DNA of 64,000 nt from positions 1 to 64,000 of the forward strand of contig NZ_JAHAVQ010000004.1 of the NCBI RefSeq assembly GCF_029916425.1, written 5' to 3'. A model generated the notes under the pieces. The model saw nothing but the letters and a program-made list of their open reading frames with translations. It was not told the origin of the DNA and searched no databases. Source of the stretch: Liquorilactobacillus sicerae. GTDB taxonomy: Bacteria > Bacillota > Bacilli > Lactobacillales > Lactobacillaceae. Shown here piece after piece: positions 1 to 6,296 of the stretch; within the stretch, counting starts at the first letter, position 1, and every line of letters starts with the position of its first letter. Made by a program: the position numbers and the translations under genes.

Positions 1-13
1 GAAGACTTAACCA
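1..13 (+). rRNA. rrl: 23S rRNA, extreme 3' end (partial)
   Basis: The first bases read GAAGACTTAACCA, which matches the conserved 3' terminus of Firmicutes 23S rRNA. A 5S gene follows about 75 bp later on the same strand, as expected for a 16S-23S-5S operon. Only the tail lies in the window, so the call rests on this short match and on position. Confidence 0.6.
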
Positions 14-87
14 AAGAAAAGACAAAGTGTTTAAGGGAAAAAGAGATATTAGCTGGTTTTGAGGGAACAAGTTTTTCTCAAAGAGAA

Positions 88-205
88 GTGCGGTGGCGAT
101 AGCAAGAAGGATACACCTGTACCCATGTCGAACACAGAAGTTAAGCTTCTTAACGCCAAGAGTAGTTGGGGGATCGCCCCCTGCGAGGGTAGGAAGCTGC
201 CGTGC
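88..205 (+). rRNA. rrf: 5S rRNA
   Basis: About 118 nt, with the conserved block CCCATGTCGAACACAGAAG and the GTTAAGC motif. The ends GTGCGGTGGCGAT and ATCGCC...GCTGCCGTGC can pair as helix I and neighbouring helices. It sits between the 23S tail and a tRNA cluster. The exact ends are uncertain by a few bases. Confidence 0.92.
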
Positions 206-212
206 TAATAAT

Positions 213-285
213 TCCGGCATAGCTCAGTTGGTAGAGCGTCTGACTGTTAATCAGAATGTCGACGGTTCGAGCCCGCCTGCCGGAG
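213..285 (+). tRNA. tRNA-Asn (GTT)
   Basis: 73-nt cloverleaf. Acceptor arms TCCGGCA and TGCCGGA pair perfectly, the discriminator is G, and the anticodon loop CTGTTAA gives GTT. CCA is not encoded. It is the first tRNA after 5S, 7 bp downstream. Confidence 0.95.
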
Positions 286-294
286 TATATTGCT

Positions 295-386
295 GGAGAG
301 TTGTCCGAGTTGGCCGAAGGAGCATGATTGGAAATCATGTAAACGGATATTGATCTGTTTCAAGGGTTCGAATCCCTTACTCTCCG
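295..386 (+). tRNA. tRNA-Ser (GGA)
   Basis: 92-nt class II tRNA with a long variable arm. Acceptor arms GGAGAGT and ACTCTCC pair, and the loop TTGGAAA gives anticodon GGA. CCA is not encoded. Confidence 0.95.
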
Positions 387-396
387 TCAGCAAATT

Positions 397-468
397 GACC
401 CGTTGGTCAAGTGGTTAAGACACCGCCCTTTCACGGCGGTAACATGGGTTCAAATCCCGTACGGGTCA
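397..468 (+). tRNA. tRNA-Glu (TTC)
   Basis: 72-nt cloverleaf with acceptor GACCCGT/ACGGGTC. The loop CTTTCAC gives anticodon TTC. CCA is not encoded. It lies 10 bp after tRNA-Ser and 3 bp before tRNA-Val. Confidence 0.95.
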
Positions 469-471
469 CTT

Positions 472-544
472 GGAGGATTAGCTCAGCTGGGAGAGCGTCT
501 GCCTTACAAGCAGAGGGTCACAGGTTCGAGCCCTGTATCCTCCA
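472..544 (+). tRNA. tRNA-Val (TAC)
   Basis: 73-nt cloverleaf with acceptor GGAGGAT/ATCCTCC. The loop CTTACAA gives anticodon TAC. CCA is not encoded. Confidence 0.95.
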
Positions 545-555
545 TGGAATAAAAC

Positions 556-584
556 AAGCGGATCTTTAACTTTTAGATTCGTTT
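556..584 (+). other. spacer hairpin between tRNA-Val and tRNA-Phe
   Basis: AAGCGGATCT (556-565) pairs over 10 bp, with two G-U pairs, with AGATTCGTTT (575-584) around a 9-nt loop. No T-tract follows, so it does not look like a terminator. It fills the longest spacer among the tandem genes up to tRNA-Gln and may be a processing element or the scar of a lost tRNA gene. Confidence 0.4.
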
Positions 585-586
585 AT

Positions 587-659
587 GGCTCGGTAGCTCA
601 GTCGGTAGAGCAATGGATTGAAGCTCCATGTGTCGGCAGTTCGATTCTGTCCCGCGCCA
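587..659 (+). tRNA. tRNA-Phe (GAA)
   Basis: 73 nt. The loop TTGAAGC gives anticodon GAA. Acceptor GGCTCGG pairs with CCGCGCC except for a T4/C69 mismatch. The base 3' of the anticodon is G rather than the usual A. The D and T arms are normal. CCA is not encoded. Confidence 0.9.
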
Positions 660-663
660 TTAT

Positions 664-746
664 GGAAGGGTAGCGAAGTCTGGCTAAACGCGGCGGACTG
701 TAAATCCGCTCCTTCGGGTTCGGTGGTTCGAATCCACTCCCTTCCA
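664..746 (+). tRNA. tRNA-Tyr (GTA)
   Basis: 83-nt class II tRNA. Acceptor arms GGAAGGG and CCCTTCC pair, the loop CTGTAAA gives GTA, and there is a long variable arm. CCA is not encoded. Confidence 0.95.
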
Positions 747-752
747 TTTTAT

Positions 753-823
753 AGGGGTATAGTTTAAAGGTAGAACTACGGTCTCCAAAACCGTCAGTGT
801 GGGTTCAATTCCTACTACCCCTG
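753..823 (+). tRNA. tRNA-Trp (CCA)
   Basis: 71 nt with acceptor AGGGGTA/TACCCCT and discriminator G. The loop CTCCAAA gives anticodon CCA. The next three bases (824-826) happen to read CCA, so this is the only tRNA here with a possibly encoded 3' CCA. Confidence 0.94.
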
Positions 824-827
824 CCAT

Positions 828-901
828 GGCGATAGTGGCGAAGTGGTTAACGCACCGGATTGTGGCTCCGGCACGCGTGGGTTCGATTCCCACCTATCGC
901 C
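828..901 (+). tRNA. tRNA-His (GTG)
   Basis: 74 nt including the extra 5' G (G-1 at 828) opposite C73, the His identity feature. Acceptor GCGATAG/CTATCGC pairs, and the loop TTGTGGC gives GTG. CCA is not encoded. Confidence 0.95.
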
Positions 902-907
902 TGTTAT

Positions 908-979
908 TGGGTTATAGCCAAGTGGTAAGGCAAGGGACTTTGACTCCCTCATGCGCTGGTTCGAATCCAGCTAACCCAG
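908..979 (+). tRNA. tRNA-Gln (TTG), copy 1
   Basis: 72 nt with acceptor TGGGTTA/TAACCCA and discriminator G. The loop CTTTGAC gives TTG. All 72 bases are identical to the copy at 4047-4118. Confidence 0.95.
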
Positions 980-1005
980 TTGATGGAGTTTTAAAATCAA
1001 AGATT

Positions 1006-1076
<71 letters not shown>

Positions 1077-1111
1077 TTTACCTTAAAAAGGTAGTATTTT
1101 GATTCTGTCTG

Positions 1112-1120
1112 TGTTATAAT
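1112..1120 (+). promoter_or_regulatory. extended -10 promoter of tRNA-Leu
   Basis: TGTTATAAT is a perfect extended -10 (TG-N-TATAAT) 13 bp before tRNA-Leu(CAA). No good -35 lies 16-18 bp upstream. It implies that the last tRNA of the cluster can be transcribed on its own. Confidence 0.6.
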
Positions 1121-1133
1121 TCTTTTATATCTT

Positions 1134-1218
1134 GCCGGTGTGGCGGAATTGGCAGACGCGCTGGACTCAAAATCCAGTGTCCGTTGAGGACGTATCGGTT
1201 CGACCCCGATCACCGGTA
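1134..1218 (+). tRNA. tRNA-Leu (CAA)
   Basis: 85-nt class II tRNA with a long variable arm. Acceptor GCCGGTG pairs with CACCGGT through a terminal G1-T72 wobble. The loop CTCAAAA gives CAA. It is the last tRNA of the cluster and has its own extended -10 promoter. CCA is not encoded. Confidence 0.94.
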
Positions 1219-1703
1219 TTTTTTATTTTCTTTAAGGAACGTAAAAGCCTTTAAATCAGCGTTTCTAGCACCTGGAGAACATTAAGAGAAGTTAATAAAC
1301 TTAATTTTGTTGTCCTCTTGTTGTCTTAAGGTGTCCATTAAATGTTCTATCTTGTCATCATTTCGGGTTTTATACTCGTTGATAAGGTAGGCTTTTTTTG
1401 TTTCTTAATATATATTTGTTACTAATAGAAATGTTCTCTAATCTAGTACCTGTTTGTATTTTATGTCTTGACTTATCAAATTAAATGCAACTCTATAATG
1501 GTTGCTTAAGCTGCTCTAATTATATTATCAAACTTGTTCAGCAGCCATGATGTCTGCTTTTTTAAATGTAAGCGTTAACTACTATCTCGATATATTATGA
1601 GAAAATCAGTGTGTAAATAGTGTTAAAGCAAATAAATTTGGAAAATATTTTACAGTGACAGAAGTAATTGTTAAAAAAACTTGCTTTTATTTAATAAGCA
1701 TGG
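1219..1703. other. intergenic stretch without a convincing gene
   Basis: About 500 bp, AT-rich, between tRNA-Leu and the MarR gene. I see no intact gene. It holds a cre-like site at 1566-1580 and a short open stretch on the minus strand (1282-1404) that may be a gene remnant. No clear terminator follows tRNA-Leu. Confidence 0.6.
1566..1580 (+). promoter_or_regulatory. cre-like site (CcpA)
   Basis: ATGTAAGCGTTAACT fits the catabolite-responsive element consensus WTGNAANCGNWNNCW at every position. It lies about 100 bp upstream of the likely -35 of the MarR gene. A match in an AT-rich region can arise by chance. Confidence 0.35.
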
Positions 1704-1709
1704 TACATT
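1681..1709 (+). promoter_or_regulatory. promoter of the MarR-type gene
   Basis: TTGCTT (1681-1686), 17 bp, TACATT (1704-1709) with a TG one base upstream (extended -10). The predicted transcript start is about 1716, only a few bases before the first ATG at 1721. That makes initiation further downstream, after the SD at 1738-1745, more likely. Confidence 0.55.
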
Positions 1710-1720
1710 AAAAACATCGT

Positions 1721-2212
1721 ATGCGACCTATAAAACTAAAGGAGGAATTTTTAATCGCTAAATCAGCGGATTTTTATGATGAACTTTGCTTGAGTGTTTA
1801 TACCACTAATCGCTATTTTCATCAATTATACGCCTGGATATTGCAAGCTGATGATTTAACATATCTGCAGTATATGGTTTTATTAAATGTTACTCGGCAA
1901 CCGAACTGTTCATTAACGGATATTTGTCAAACATTGGGGTTAGACAATAACACTTTGACTCCAGTTACCCAAAAATTGCTTCAAAAGGGTTGGTTGGTTA
2001 AAGAACGTTCAACTGAAGATCGACGTCGCTGGATTTTAAAGTTAACTTCAATGGCTGTTGAAAGATTTGATAAATTACGTGGTCAAGTTGAAAATTTGCA
2101 AGGACGCTTGATTGGTGATTCGACAAGCGAATTTGAACAGGTATTGCGTCAATCGCATGAGCTAAATCAACGTTTGCAGCAGGTATTGGAGCAAGGGCTA
2201 ACGGATAAGTAA
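1721..2212 (+). CDS. MarR/OhrR-type redox-sensing transcriptional regulator
   Basis: 163 codons from the first ATG. It has the winged-helix MarR fold: dimerisation helices at the N and C termini and a wHTH at about residues 66-112 with the wing ERSTEDRRRW. ELCLSVYTTNR places a Cys at residue 23 of this reading, the position of the peroxide-sensing Cys of the OhrR/MgrA/SarZ group, so organic peroxide or redox sensing is inferred. The start is doubtful. The ATG at 1721 has no SD and nearly coincides with the predicted transcript start, while a strong SD (AAAGGAGG, 1738-1745) faces ATC GCT AAA at 1754, where MAKSADFYDEL would be an ordinary N terminus. It lies just upstream of a disulfide-type flavoprotein, its probable target. 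Confidence 0.85.
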   Translation: MRPIKLKEEFLIAKSADFYDELCLSVYTTNRYFHQLYAWILQADDLTYLQYMVLLNVTRQPNCSLTDICQTLGLDNNTLTPVTQKLLQKGWLVKERSTEDRRRWILKLTSMAVERFDKLRGQVENLQGRLIGDSTSEFEQVLRQSHELNQRLQQVLEQGLTDK

Positions 2213-2263
2213 AGGAGGTATCCATTGCTAAAAAAATAAATATATTCTAGTAAAATATTTGTA

Positions 2264-2273
2264 GTTTATAAAC
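2264..2273. promoter_or_regulatory. palindrome at the promoter of the flavoprotein gene
   Basis: GTTTATAAAC is a perfect 10-bp palindrome immediately before the -10-like TATAAT (2275-2280) of the downstream oxidoreductase gene. MarR-family operators are AT-rich inverted repeats at such positions, so this is a candidate operator for the neighbouring regulator. Inference only. Confidence 0.3.
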
Positions 2274-2296
2274 ATATAATACGAAGGAGATTTATA

Positions 2297-3655
2297 ATGA
2301 ATAATTACGATTATGATGTAATGTTTATTGGCAGCGGACATGCAAATTGGCATGCAGCGTTGGCTTTAAGAAAAGCTGGTAAAAAGGTTGTTTTGATTGA
2401 AAAGGATTTAATTGCAGGGACTTGTACCAATTATGGCTGTAATGCTAAGATTTTATTGGATGGAGCGGCTGATGTTTTGCATCAAGCGGCCGCTTATCAG
2501 GGCAAAGGAATTACTGGTGAGTTGAAAATTGATTGGTCAGCGTTGATGGCTTACAAACAGCAGACCATTAATCCAATTCATTTGTTGCTGGAGCAGCAAT
2601 TCAAAGCTGCTGGAATAGAAATTGTGGATGGTACGGCTGCATTTGTTGGCCAACATACAGTAACGGCTGCTGGTAAAACAATCAGTGCTCAAGACATTAT
2701 TATTGGAACTGGTCAGCGTCCAAATATTTTACCAATTCCGGGAAAAGAATTAATGCATGATAGTCGGGATTTCTTAGACTTACCAGAGCTACCTAAGCAT
2801 TTAACATTTATTGGTGCTGGAATTGTTTCACTGGAATTTGCAATGTTAGTGCGAGCGGCCGGAGCGCAAGTGACAGTAATCGAATTTGCCAAAACAGCTT
2901 TGCGAGGCTTTGAAGGAAAATATGTCGAGCTGATTTTACAGCAAATGCGTGATTTAGGGATAAAACTGCATTTTAATGAAGCAGTTCAAAGTGTTGCTAA
3001 GCAAGATTCACGGTTAGTAGTTAAAACTGCTAGTGGTTTGGAAGTCATGACTGACTATGTTGTTGCTGGAACTGGTCGAATTCCAAATATTGAAGAACTA
3101 GCTTTAGACAAAGTCGGGGTTAAATTTGATAAGACGGGAATTTTAGTTGATGATCATTTACGGACGAATATTAAAAACATTTACGCCAGTGGAGATGTTA
3201 TTGCTAAGAGAATTCCTAAATTAACTCCAACAGCTACTTTTGAATCGAATTATTTAGCATCTTTGTTATCAGGTCGGACAACTGCACCAATTCAATATCC
3301 GGCTATTGCCAGCGTCGTCTTTACGTTACCACGAATTGCTCAAGTCGGAGTTACATCAGCTCAAGTGGCAGCATCACCGAACGATTATCAAGTAGTGACA
3401 ATTCCTTATGGAGCCCGCTTACGTTTCCAAACTAAAAACGAACCCACAGCAGAAGCCACTTTGATTTTTAATCGGGAACATTATTTAGTTGGAGCAAGTG
3501 TTTATGGTGATGAAGCCCCCGAATTGATTAACTTTTTGACAATGATTATTAGTCAAAAGCTAACCTTGAGCAAACTGAATCAAGCAGTTTTTGCTTTTCC
3601 AAGTCAAACAATTGGTTTATTAAGTATGCTGAGTCCTTATTTGAAACAAATTTAG
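2297..3655 (+). CDS. NAD(P)/FAD-dependent oxidoreductase, glutathione-reductase-like
   Basis: 452 aa, class I pyridine-nucleotide-disulfide oxidoreductase fold. FAD-binding GSGHAN at 12-17, redox-active pair C43-x4-C48 in GTCTNYGC, NAD(P) Rossmann motif GAGIVS at 173-178, second FAD motif SGD at 298-300, and a C-terminal dimerisation domain. The family reduces disulfides such as glutathione or dihydrolipoamide. The usual C-terminal HPTxxE acid-base motif is absent: the matching segment reads FAFPSQT (432-438), so classical reduction of an external disulfide is doubtful. SD GAAGGAG precedes the ATG. The MarR/OhrR-type gene upstream suggests a redox-stress role. The substrate is unknown. Confidence 0.85.
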   Translation: MNNYDYDVMFIGSGHANWHAALALRKAGKKVVLIEKDLIAGTCTNYGCNAKILLDGAADVLHQAAAYQGKGITGELKIDWSALMAYKQQTINPIHLLLEQQFKAAGIEIVDGTAAFVGQHTVTAAGKTISAQDIIIGTGQRPNILPIPGKELMHDSRDFLDLPELPKHLTFIGAGIVSLEFAMLVRAAGAQVTVIEFAKTALRGFEGKYVELILQQMRDLGIKLHFNEAVQSVAKQDSRLVVKTASGLEVMTDYVVAGTGRIPNIEELALDKVGVKFDKTGILVDDHLRTNIKNIYASGDVIAKRIPKLTPTATFESNYLASLLSGRTTAPIQYPAIASVVFTLPRIAQVGVTSAQVAASPNDYQVVTIPYGARLRFQTKNEPTAEATLIFNREHYLVGASVYGDEAPELINFLTMIISQKLTLSKLNQAVFAFPSQTIGLLSMLSPYLKQI

Positions 3656-3688
3656 TTGCGTTTCTGTCAAGCTATATTGTGGAACCAT

Positions 3689-3720
3689 GAAGTCCTCTGA
3701 ATAGGGGGCTTCTTTATTTT
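3689..3720 (+). terminator. intrinsic terminator after the flavoprotein gene
   Basis: GAAGTCCTCT and AGGGGGCTTC form a 10-bp stem (two G-T pairs) with a GAAT loop, followed by TTTATTTT. Confidence 0.75.
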
Positions 3721-3911
3721 ACAATTAAAAGAATTCTGTCATAAAATGGTCCAATGAAAAAGAGCCCTGCGAGGTAGGATAGTTCAAGTCGCATCAAGCA
3801 GTTTGGCAACAAGGAAAACTGCCAAAAAAATTTTAGAATAGACAATACTGAAAAAAGCTCAATTTTGGAGTTACCGAAAAAAACTTGACACATACCTTAA
3901 ATAAAAAGTTG
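3721..3911. other. intergenic stretch, no gene recognised
   Basis: No open frame with an SD is visible between the terminator and the promoter at 3912. A minus-strand stretch is open for about 40 codons but has no ribosome site. It ends in front of the small-RNA/tRNA-Gln region. Confidence 0.5.
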
Positions 3912-3940
3912 TTGTCTCTAATTGCAGAGTGTGCTATTAT
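3912..3940 (+). promoter_or_regulatory. promoter of candidate small RNA / tRNA-Gln leader
   Basis: TTGTCT (3912-3917), 17 bp, TATTAT (3935-3940). The predicted start is about 3947. Confidence 0.55.
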
Positions 3941-3946
3941 ATAAAA

Positions 3947-4033
3947 GTCAGTTGGTATTCAGCTAATTGATGGTATTCATTGGGATGTGAATGTCTCTTG
4001 CGCTGAGTCATACAGATTTAGTGCTTTTTGTTT
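3947..4033 (+). ncRNA. candidate small RNA (or attenuated leader) before tRNA-Gln
   Basis: About 85 nt between a good promoter and a hairpin with a T-tract. The internal hairpin TATTCAT-TGGGAT-GTGAATG can form. The 3' hairpin GCGCTGA (4000-4006)/TTAGTGC (4018-4024) is followed by TTTTTGTTT. There is no open frame with an SD. It could be a free small RNA, or a leader whose terminator partly controls tRNA-Gln 14 bp further on. I recognise no known family. Confidence 0.4.
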
Positions 4034-4046
4034 GATTAATTCTAAT

Positions 4047-4118
4047 TGGGTTATAGCCAAGTGGTAAGGCAAGGGACTTTGACTCCCTCATGCGCTGGTT
4101 CGAATCCAGCTAACCCAG
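4047..4118 (+). tRNA. tRNA-Gln (TTG), copy 2
   Basis: 72 nt, identical at every base to the copy at 908-979: acceptor TGGGTTA/TAACCCA, anticodon TTG. It stands alone, away from the rRNA-linked cluster, and is fed by the promoter at 3912 or by read-through of the hairpin at 4000-4024. Confidence 0.95.
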
Positions 4119-4180
4119 TCGGTTATTTTAGGTTGGAGAGCATTATTTATTTACTATTGTTTCTCAATCTTTTAGCAGCA

Positions 4181-4208
4181 GAAGTTCCTCTTTATGAGGG
4201 CTTTTTTT
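4181..4208 (+). terminator. intrinsic terminator after tRNA-Gln copy 2
   Basis: AAG-T-TCCTC and GAGGG-CTT pair with one bulged base around a TTTAT loop, followed by a run of seven T. Confidence 0.65.
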
Positions 4209-4291
4209 ATTGGAAAAAATAGATCGTAATTCTGATAATCTTTTCCATCTTGACGATTAAAATGATCAAATTACCATTCAGACCTAATTGT

Positions 4292-4341
4292 TTAGCTATA
4301 GATAGGCTTAGCAATCAGCTGCTAAATCTAGCTATAGCTAA
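4292..4341. repeat. 50-bp interrupted palindrome
   Basis: Outer arms TTAGCTATAG (4292-4301) and CTATAGCTAA (4332-4341) are perfect 10-bp inverted repeats. Inner arms TTAGCA (4308-4313) and TGCTAA (4320-4325) add 6 bp. It lies just beyond the stop of the minus-strand peroxidase gene. It has no T-tract, so it may stabilise mRNA or stop transcription weakly. Confidence 0.5.
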
Positions 4342-4345
4342 GAGA

Positions 4346-4819
4346 CTACTGAATTAGGTTCCCAATGTCAGTGGCTAGTTGTAACGGGGTTTCTTTTGGT
4401 TCAAGGCGTCGGACAAGCTGACCCTCCTGATCAATTAAAAACTTGGTAAAGTTCCATTTTATTGGTCGATTGTTAGTCCTAGCAATCAAATATTTGAATA
4501 AAGGAATTGCTTCTTTGCCGCGAACTTTTACTTTTTGTGAAATGTCAAAAGTCACACCAAAATTTTTGCGGCAAAATGACTCAATTTCTTCATTAGTCCC
4601 AGGATCTTGACGCAGAAATTGATTACATGGAAATCCAATAATTTTGAACCTATCAGGGCCAAATTCTTGATAAAGGCTTTCTAAGTCAGCAAGTTGTGGA
4701 GTGTGACCGCATTTGCTAGCAGTATTAACGATGATTATCACCTTGCCTCGATAGTCAGCTAATTTTTTGCTTTCACCGTTTATTAATGTGAATTCAAAGT
4801 TGTAGAATTCTTCATTCAT
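4346..4819 (-). CDS. gpo: glutathione/thiol peroxidase (GPx family)
   Basis: 157 aa, a typical length for bacterial Cys-type GPx. Peroxidatic C37 lies in VNTASKCGHT, followed by FPCNQF (61-68) and the catalytic tetrad partners Q71, W122 and N123. C83 in SFCRKNFGVTF is the usual resolving Cys. The enzyme reduces hydroperoxides in the cytoplasm, in lactic bacteria most likely with thioredoxin rather than glutathione. It starts 45 bp after the upstream exonuclease gene, so it is probably the last gene of a minus-strand oxidative-damage operon with exoA. Confidence 0.92.
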   Translation of the reverse strand: MNEEFYNFEFTLINGESKKLADYRGKVIIIVNTASKCGHTPQLADLESLYQEFGPDRFKIIGFPCNQFLRQDPGTNEEIESFCRKNFGVTFDISQKVKVRGKEAIPLFKYLIARTNNRPIKWNFTKFLIDQEGQLVRRLEPKETPLQLATDIGNLIQ

Positions 4820-4864
4820 TTAAATTGCTCCTTTTCAGTTATTCAAAGTTAATAGACACTTAAA

Positions 4865-5401
4865 TTATTGTGGTGCTTTGATAAATGGCAACAAATTTTC
4901 TTGTCCAAAATGCTTGGCTTGCCATAAAAGAATATTTGCACAGGCCAAACTATCATCTAGTGCATTGTGATGATGCTCAAGTTTAATATTTAAGTTCTGA
5001 CAAACCGTGTTTAGGCGATAATTTTCAAATCCTTTTAGTAAACGTCGGCTAGTTTGTAAACTATCAATCACTGCGAATTGTGCGGGTGGTAAATTGAAAG
5101 CTTGTAACGATTTTTGTAAGACACTACAGTCGAAACGAGCATTGTGGGCTGCAACTAATTTATCAGCTTGAAAAAAGGTCGCAATATGTGGCCATAATTC
5201 AGCTAACGTTGGTGCTTCTTGGATATCATCTGCAGTGATACCATGAATATGGACATTACGTCGATCAAAGTAAGTGTGTGGATTTAACAATGAATAAAGC
5301 TGGTCAGTTATCTCATTATTTTTGACAATTGTTAAGGCAAGAGAACAAGCGCTAGCTCGCCGTGCATTAGCAGTTTCAAAATCAATTGCTACAAAGTCCA
5401 T
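4865..5401 (-). CDS. DnaQ-like 3'-5' exonuclease (DEDDh)
   Basis: 178 aa, a single exonuclease domain. DEDDh motifs are present: D7 and E9 in AIDFET, D91 in AAHNARFD, and H145-x4-D150 in HHNALDDS. It resembles the epsilon-subunit-type exonucleases encoded alone in Firmicutes; there is no polymerase domain. It begins 6 bp after the exoA stop, so the two DNA-repair nucleases are translated from one message. The exact substrate cannot be told from sequence. Confidence 0.88.
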   Translation of the reverse strand: MDFVAIDFETANARRASACSLALTIVKNNEITDQLYSLLNPHTYFDRRNVHIHGITADDIQEAPTLAELWPHIATFFQADKLVAAHNARFDCSVLQKSLQAFNLPPAQFAVIDSLQTSRRLLKGFENYRLNTVCQNLNIKLEHHHNALDDSLACANILLWQAKHFGQENLLPFIKAPQ

Positions 5402-5407
5402 TTAATT

Positions 5408-6163
5408 TCACTCCTTAAGTTCCAACTCAACTGGGCAATGGTCTGAACCATAAATATTTGTCAAAATATTAGCTTTTAAAATTTGGTTCTTTAATCGATC
5501 GGCAACAATAAAATAGTCAATGCGCCAGCCAGCGTTATTTTCTCTGGCATGAAAGCGATAACTCCACCAAGAATAAATTCCAGTTGTTTCTGGATGAAGA
5601 AAACGAAAAGAGTCAATAAATCCCTTTTTCAGCAAGCTGGTCATTGCTTGGCGTTCTTGATCAGAAAAACCAGCATTATGTCGATTGGTTTTCCAGTTCT
5701 TTAAATCAATATTTTGATGTGCAACGTTTAGATCTCCGCATAAAATAACTGGCTTTGTTTGATCAAGCTTTTGCAAATAATTTTGAAAAGCTGTTTCCCA
5801 TTTCAAGCGAAAGTCCAGCCGCTTTAATTTTTGCTGCGAATTAGGCGTGTAACAATCAACTAAATAAAATTTTTCATATTCAAGAGTAATGACCCGTCCT
5901 TCATGATCGAATTCATCGATTCCGATTCCATTAGTAACATTCAGCGCTGGGTACTTTGCAAAAATTACCGTTCCAGAATATCCTTTGCGATCAGCATAAT
6001 TCCAATAAGCTTGATAGCCAGGTAAATCCAATTTGATTTGACCAATTTGTAATTTAGTTTCCTGTAAACAGAAAAAGTCACTATCTAACTGTTCAAAAAC
6101 GGCTTGAAAATTTTTTTTTAAAACAGCTCGCAAGCCATTAACATTCCATGAAATAAATTTCAT
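5408..6163 (-). CDS. exoA: exodeoxyribonuclease III / AP endonuclease
   Basis: 251 aa, the normal length for the Xth/ExoA family. It carries N7 in SWNVNG, E35 in LQETK, the CYTPN segment, D134 and N136 in GDLN, D206 in GWRIDYF and the terminal SDHCP with D231-H232. It cleaves DNA at abasic sites and removes 3' blocking groups in base-excision repair. It is first in a minus-strand operon with the exonuclease and glutathione peroxidase genes, and divergent from murB. Confidence 0.95.
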   Translation of the reverse strand: MKFISWNVNGLRAVLKKNFQAVFEQLDSDFFCLQETKLQIGQIKLDLPGYQAYWNYADRKGYSGTVIFAKYPALNVTNGIGIDEFDHEGRVITLEYEKFYLVDCYTPNSQQKLKRLDFRLKWETAFQNYLQKLDQTKPVILCGDLNVAHQNIDLKNWKTNRHNAGFSDQERQAMTSLLKKGFIDSFRFLHPETTGIYSWWSYRFHARENNAGWRIDYFIVADRLKNQILKANILTNIYGSDHCPVELELKE

Positions 6164-6296
6164 ATGGGTTTACACCTTTCTTTACTTGTCTAAAATTGAT
6201 TTTAGCAGTCTGAAGTTAAAAAAACTAGTTTTAGATCTTTGAATAAAAATGGTAGAATTAACATAGATTAATTATTAGGTGAGGATCGTTTGAACA

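Noticed and set aside
93-353. 86-aa open frame on the plus strand
   Set aside because: It runs through 5S rRNA, tRNA-Asn and tRNA-Ser; the RNA genes explain the sequence.
3721-3845. Minus-strand 40-codon open stretch suspected as a transposase tail
   Set aside because: No recognisable transposase motif, no SD, no inverted-repeat ends.
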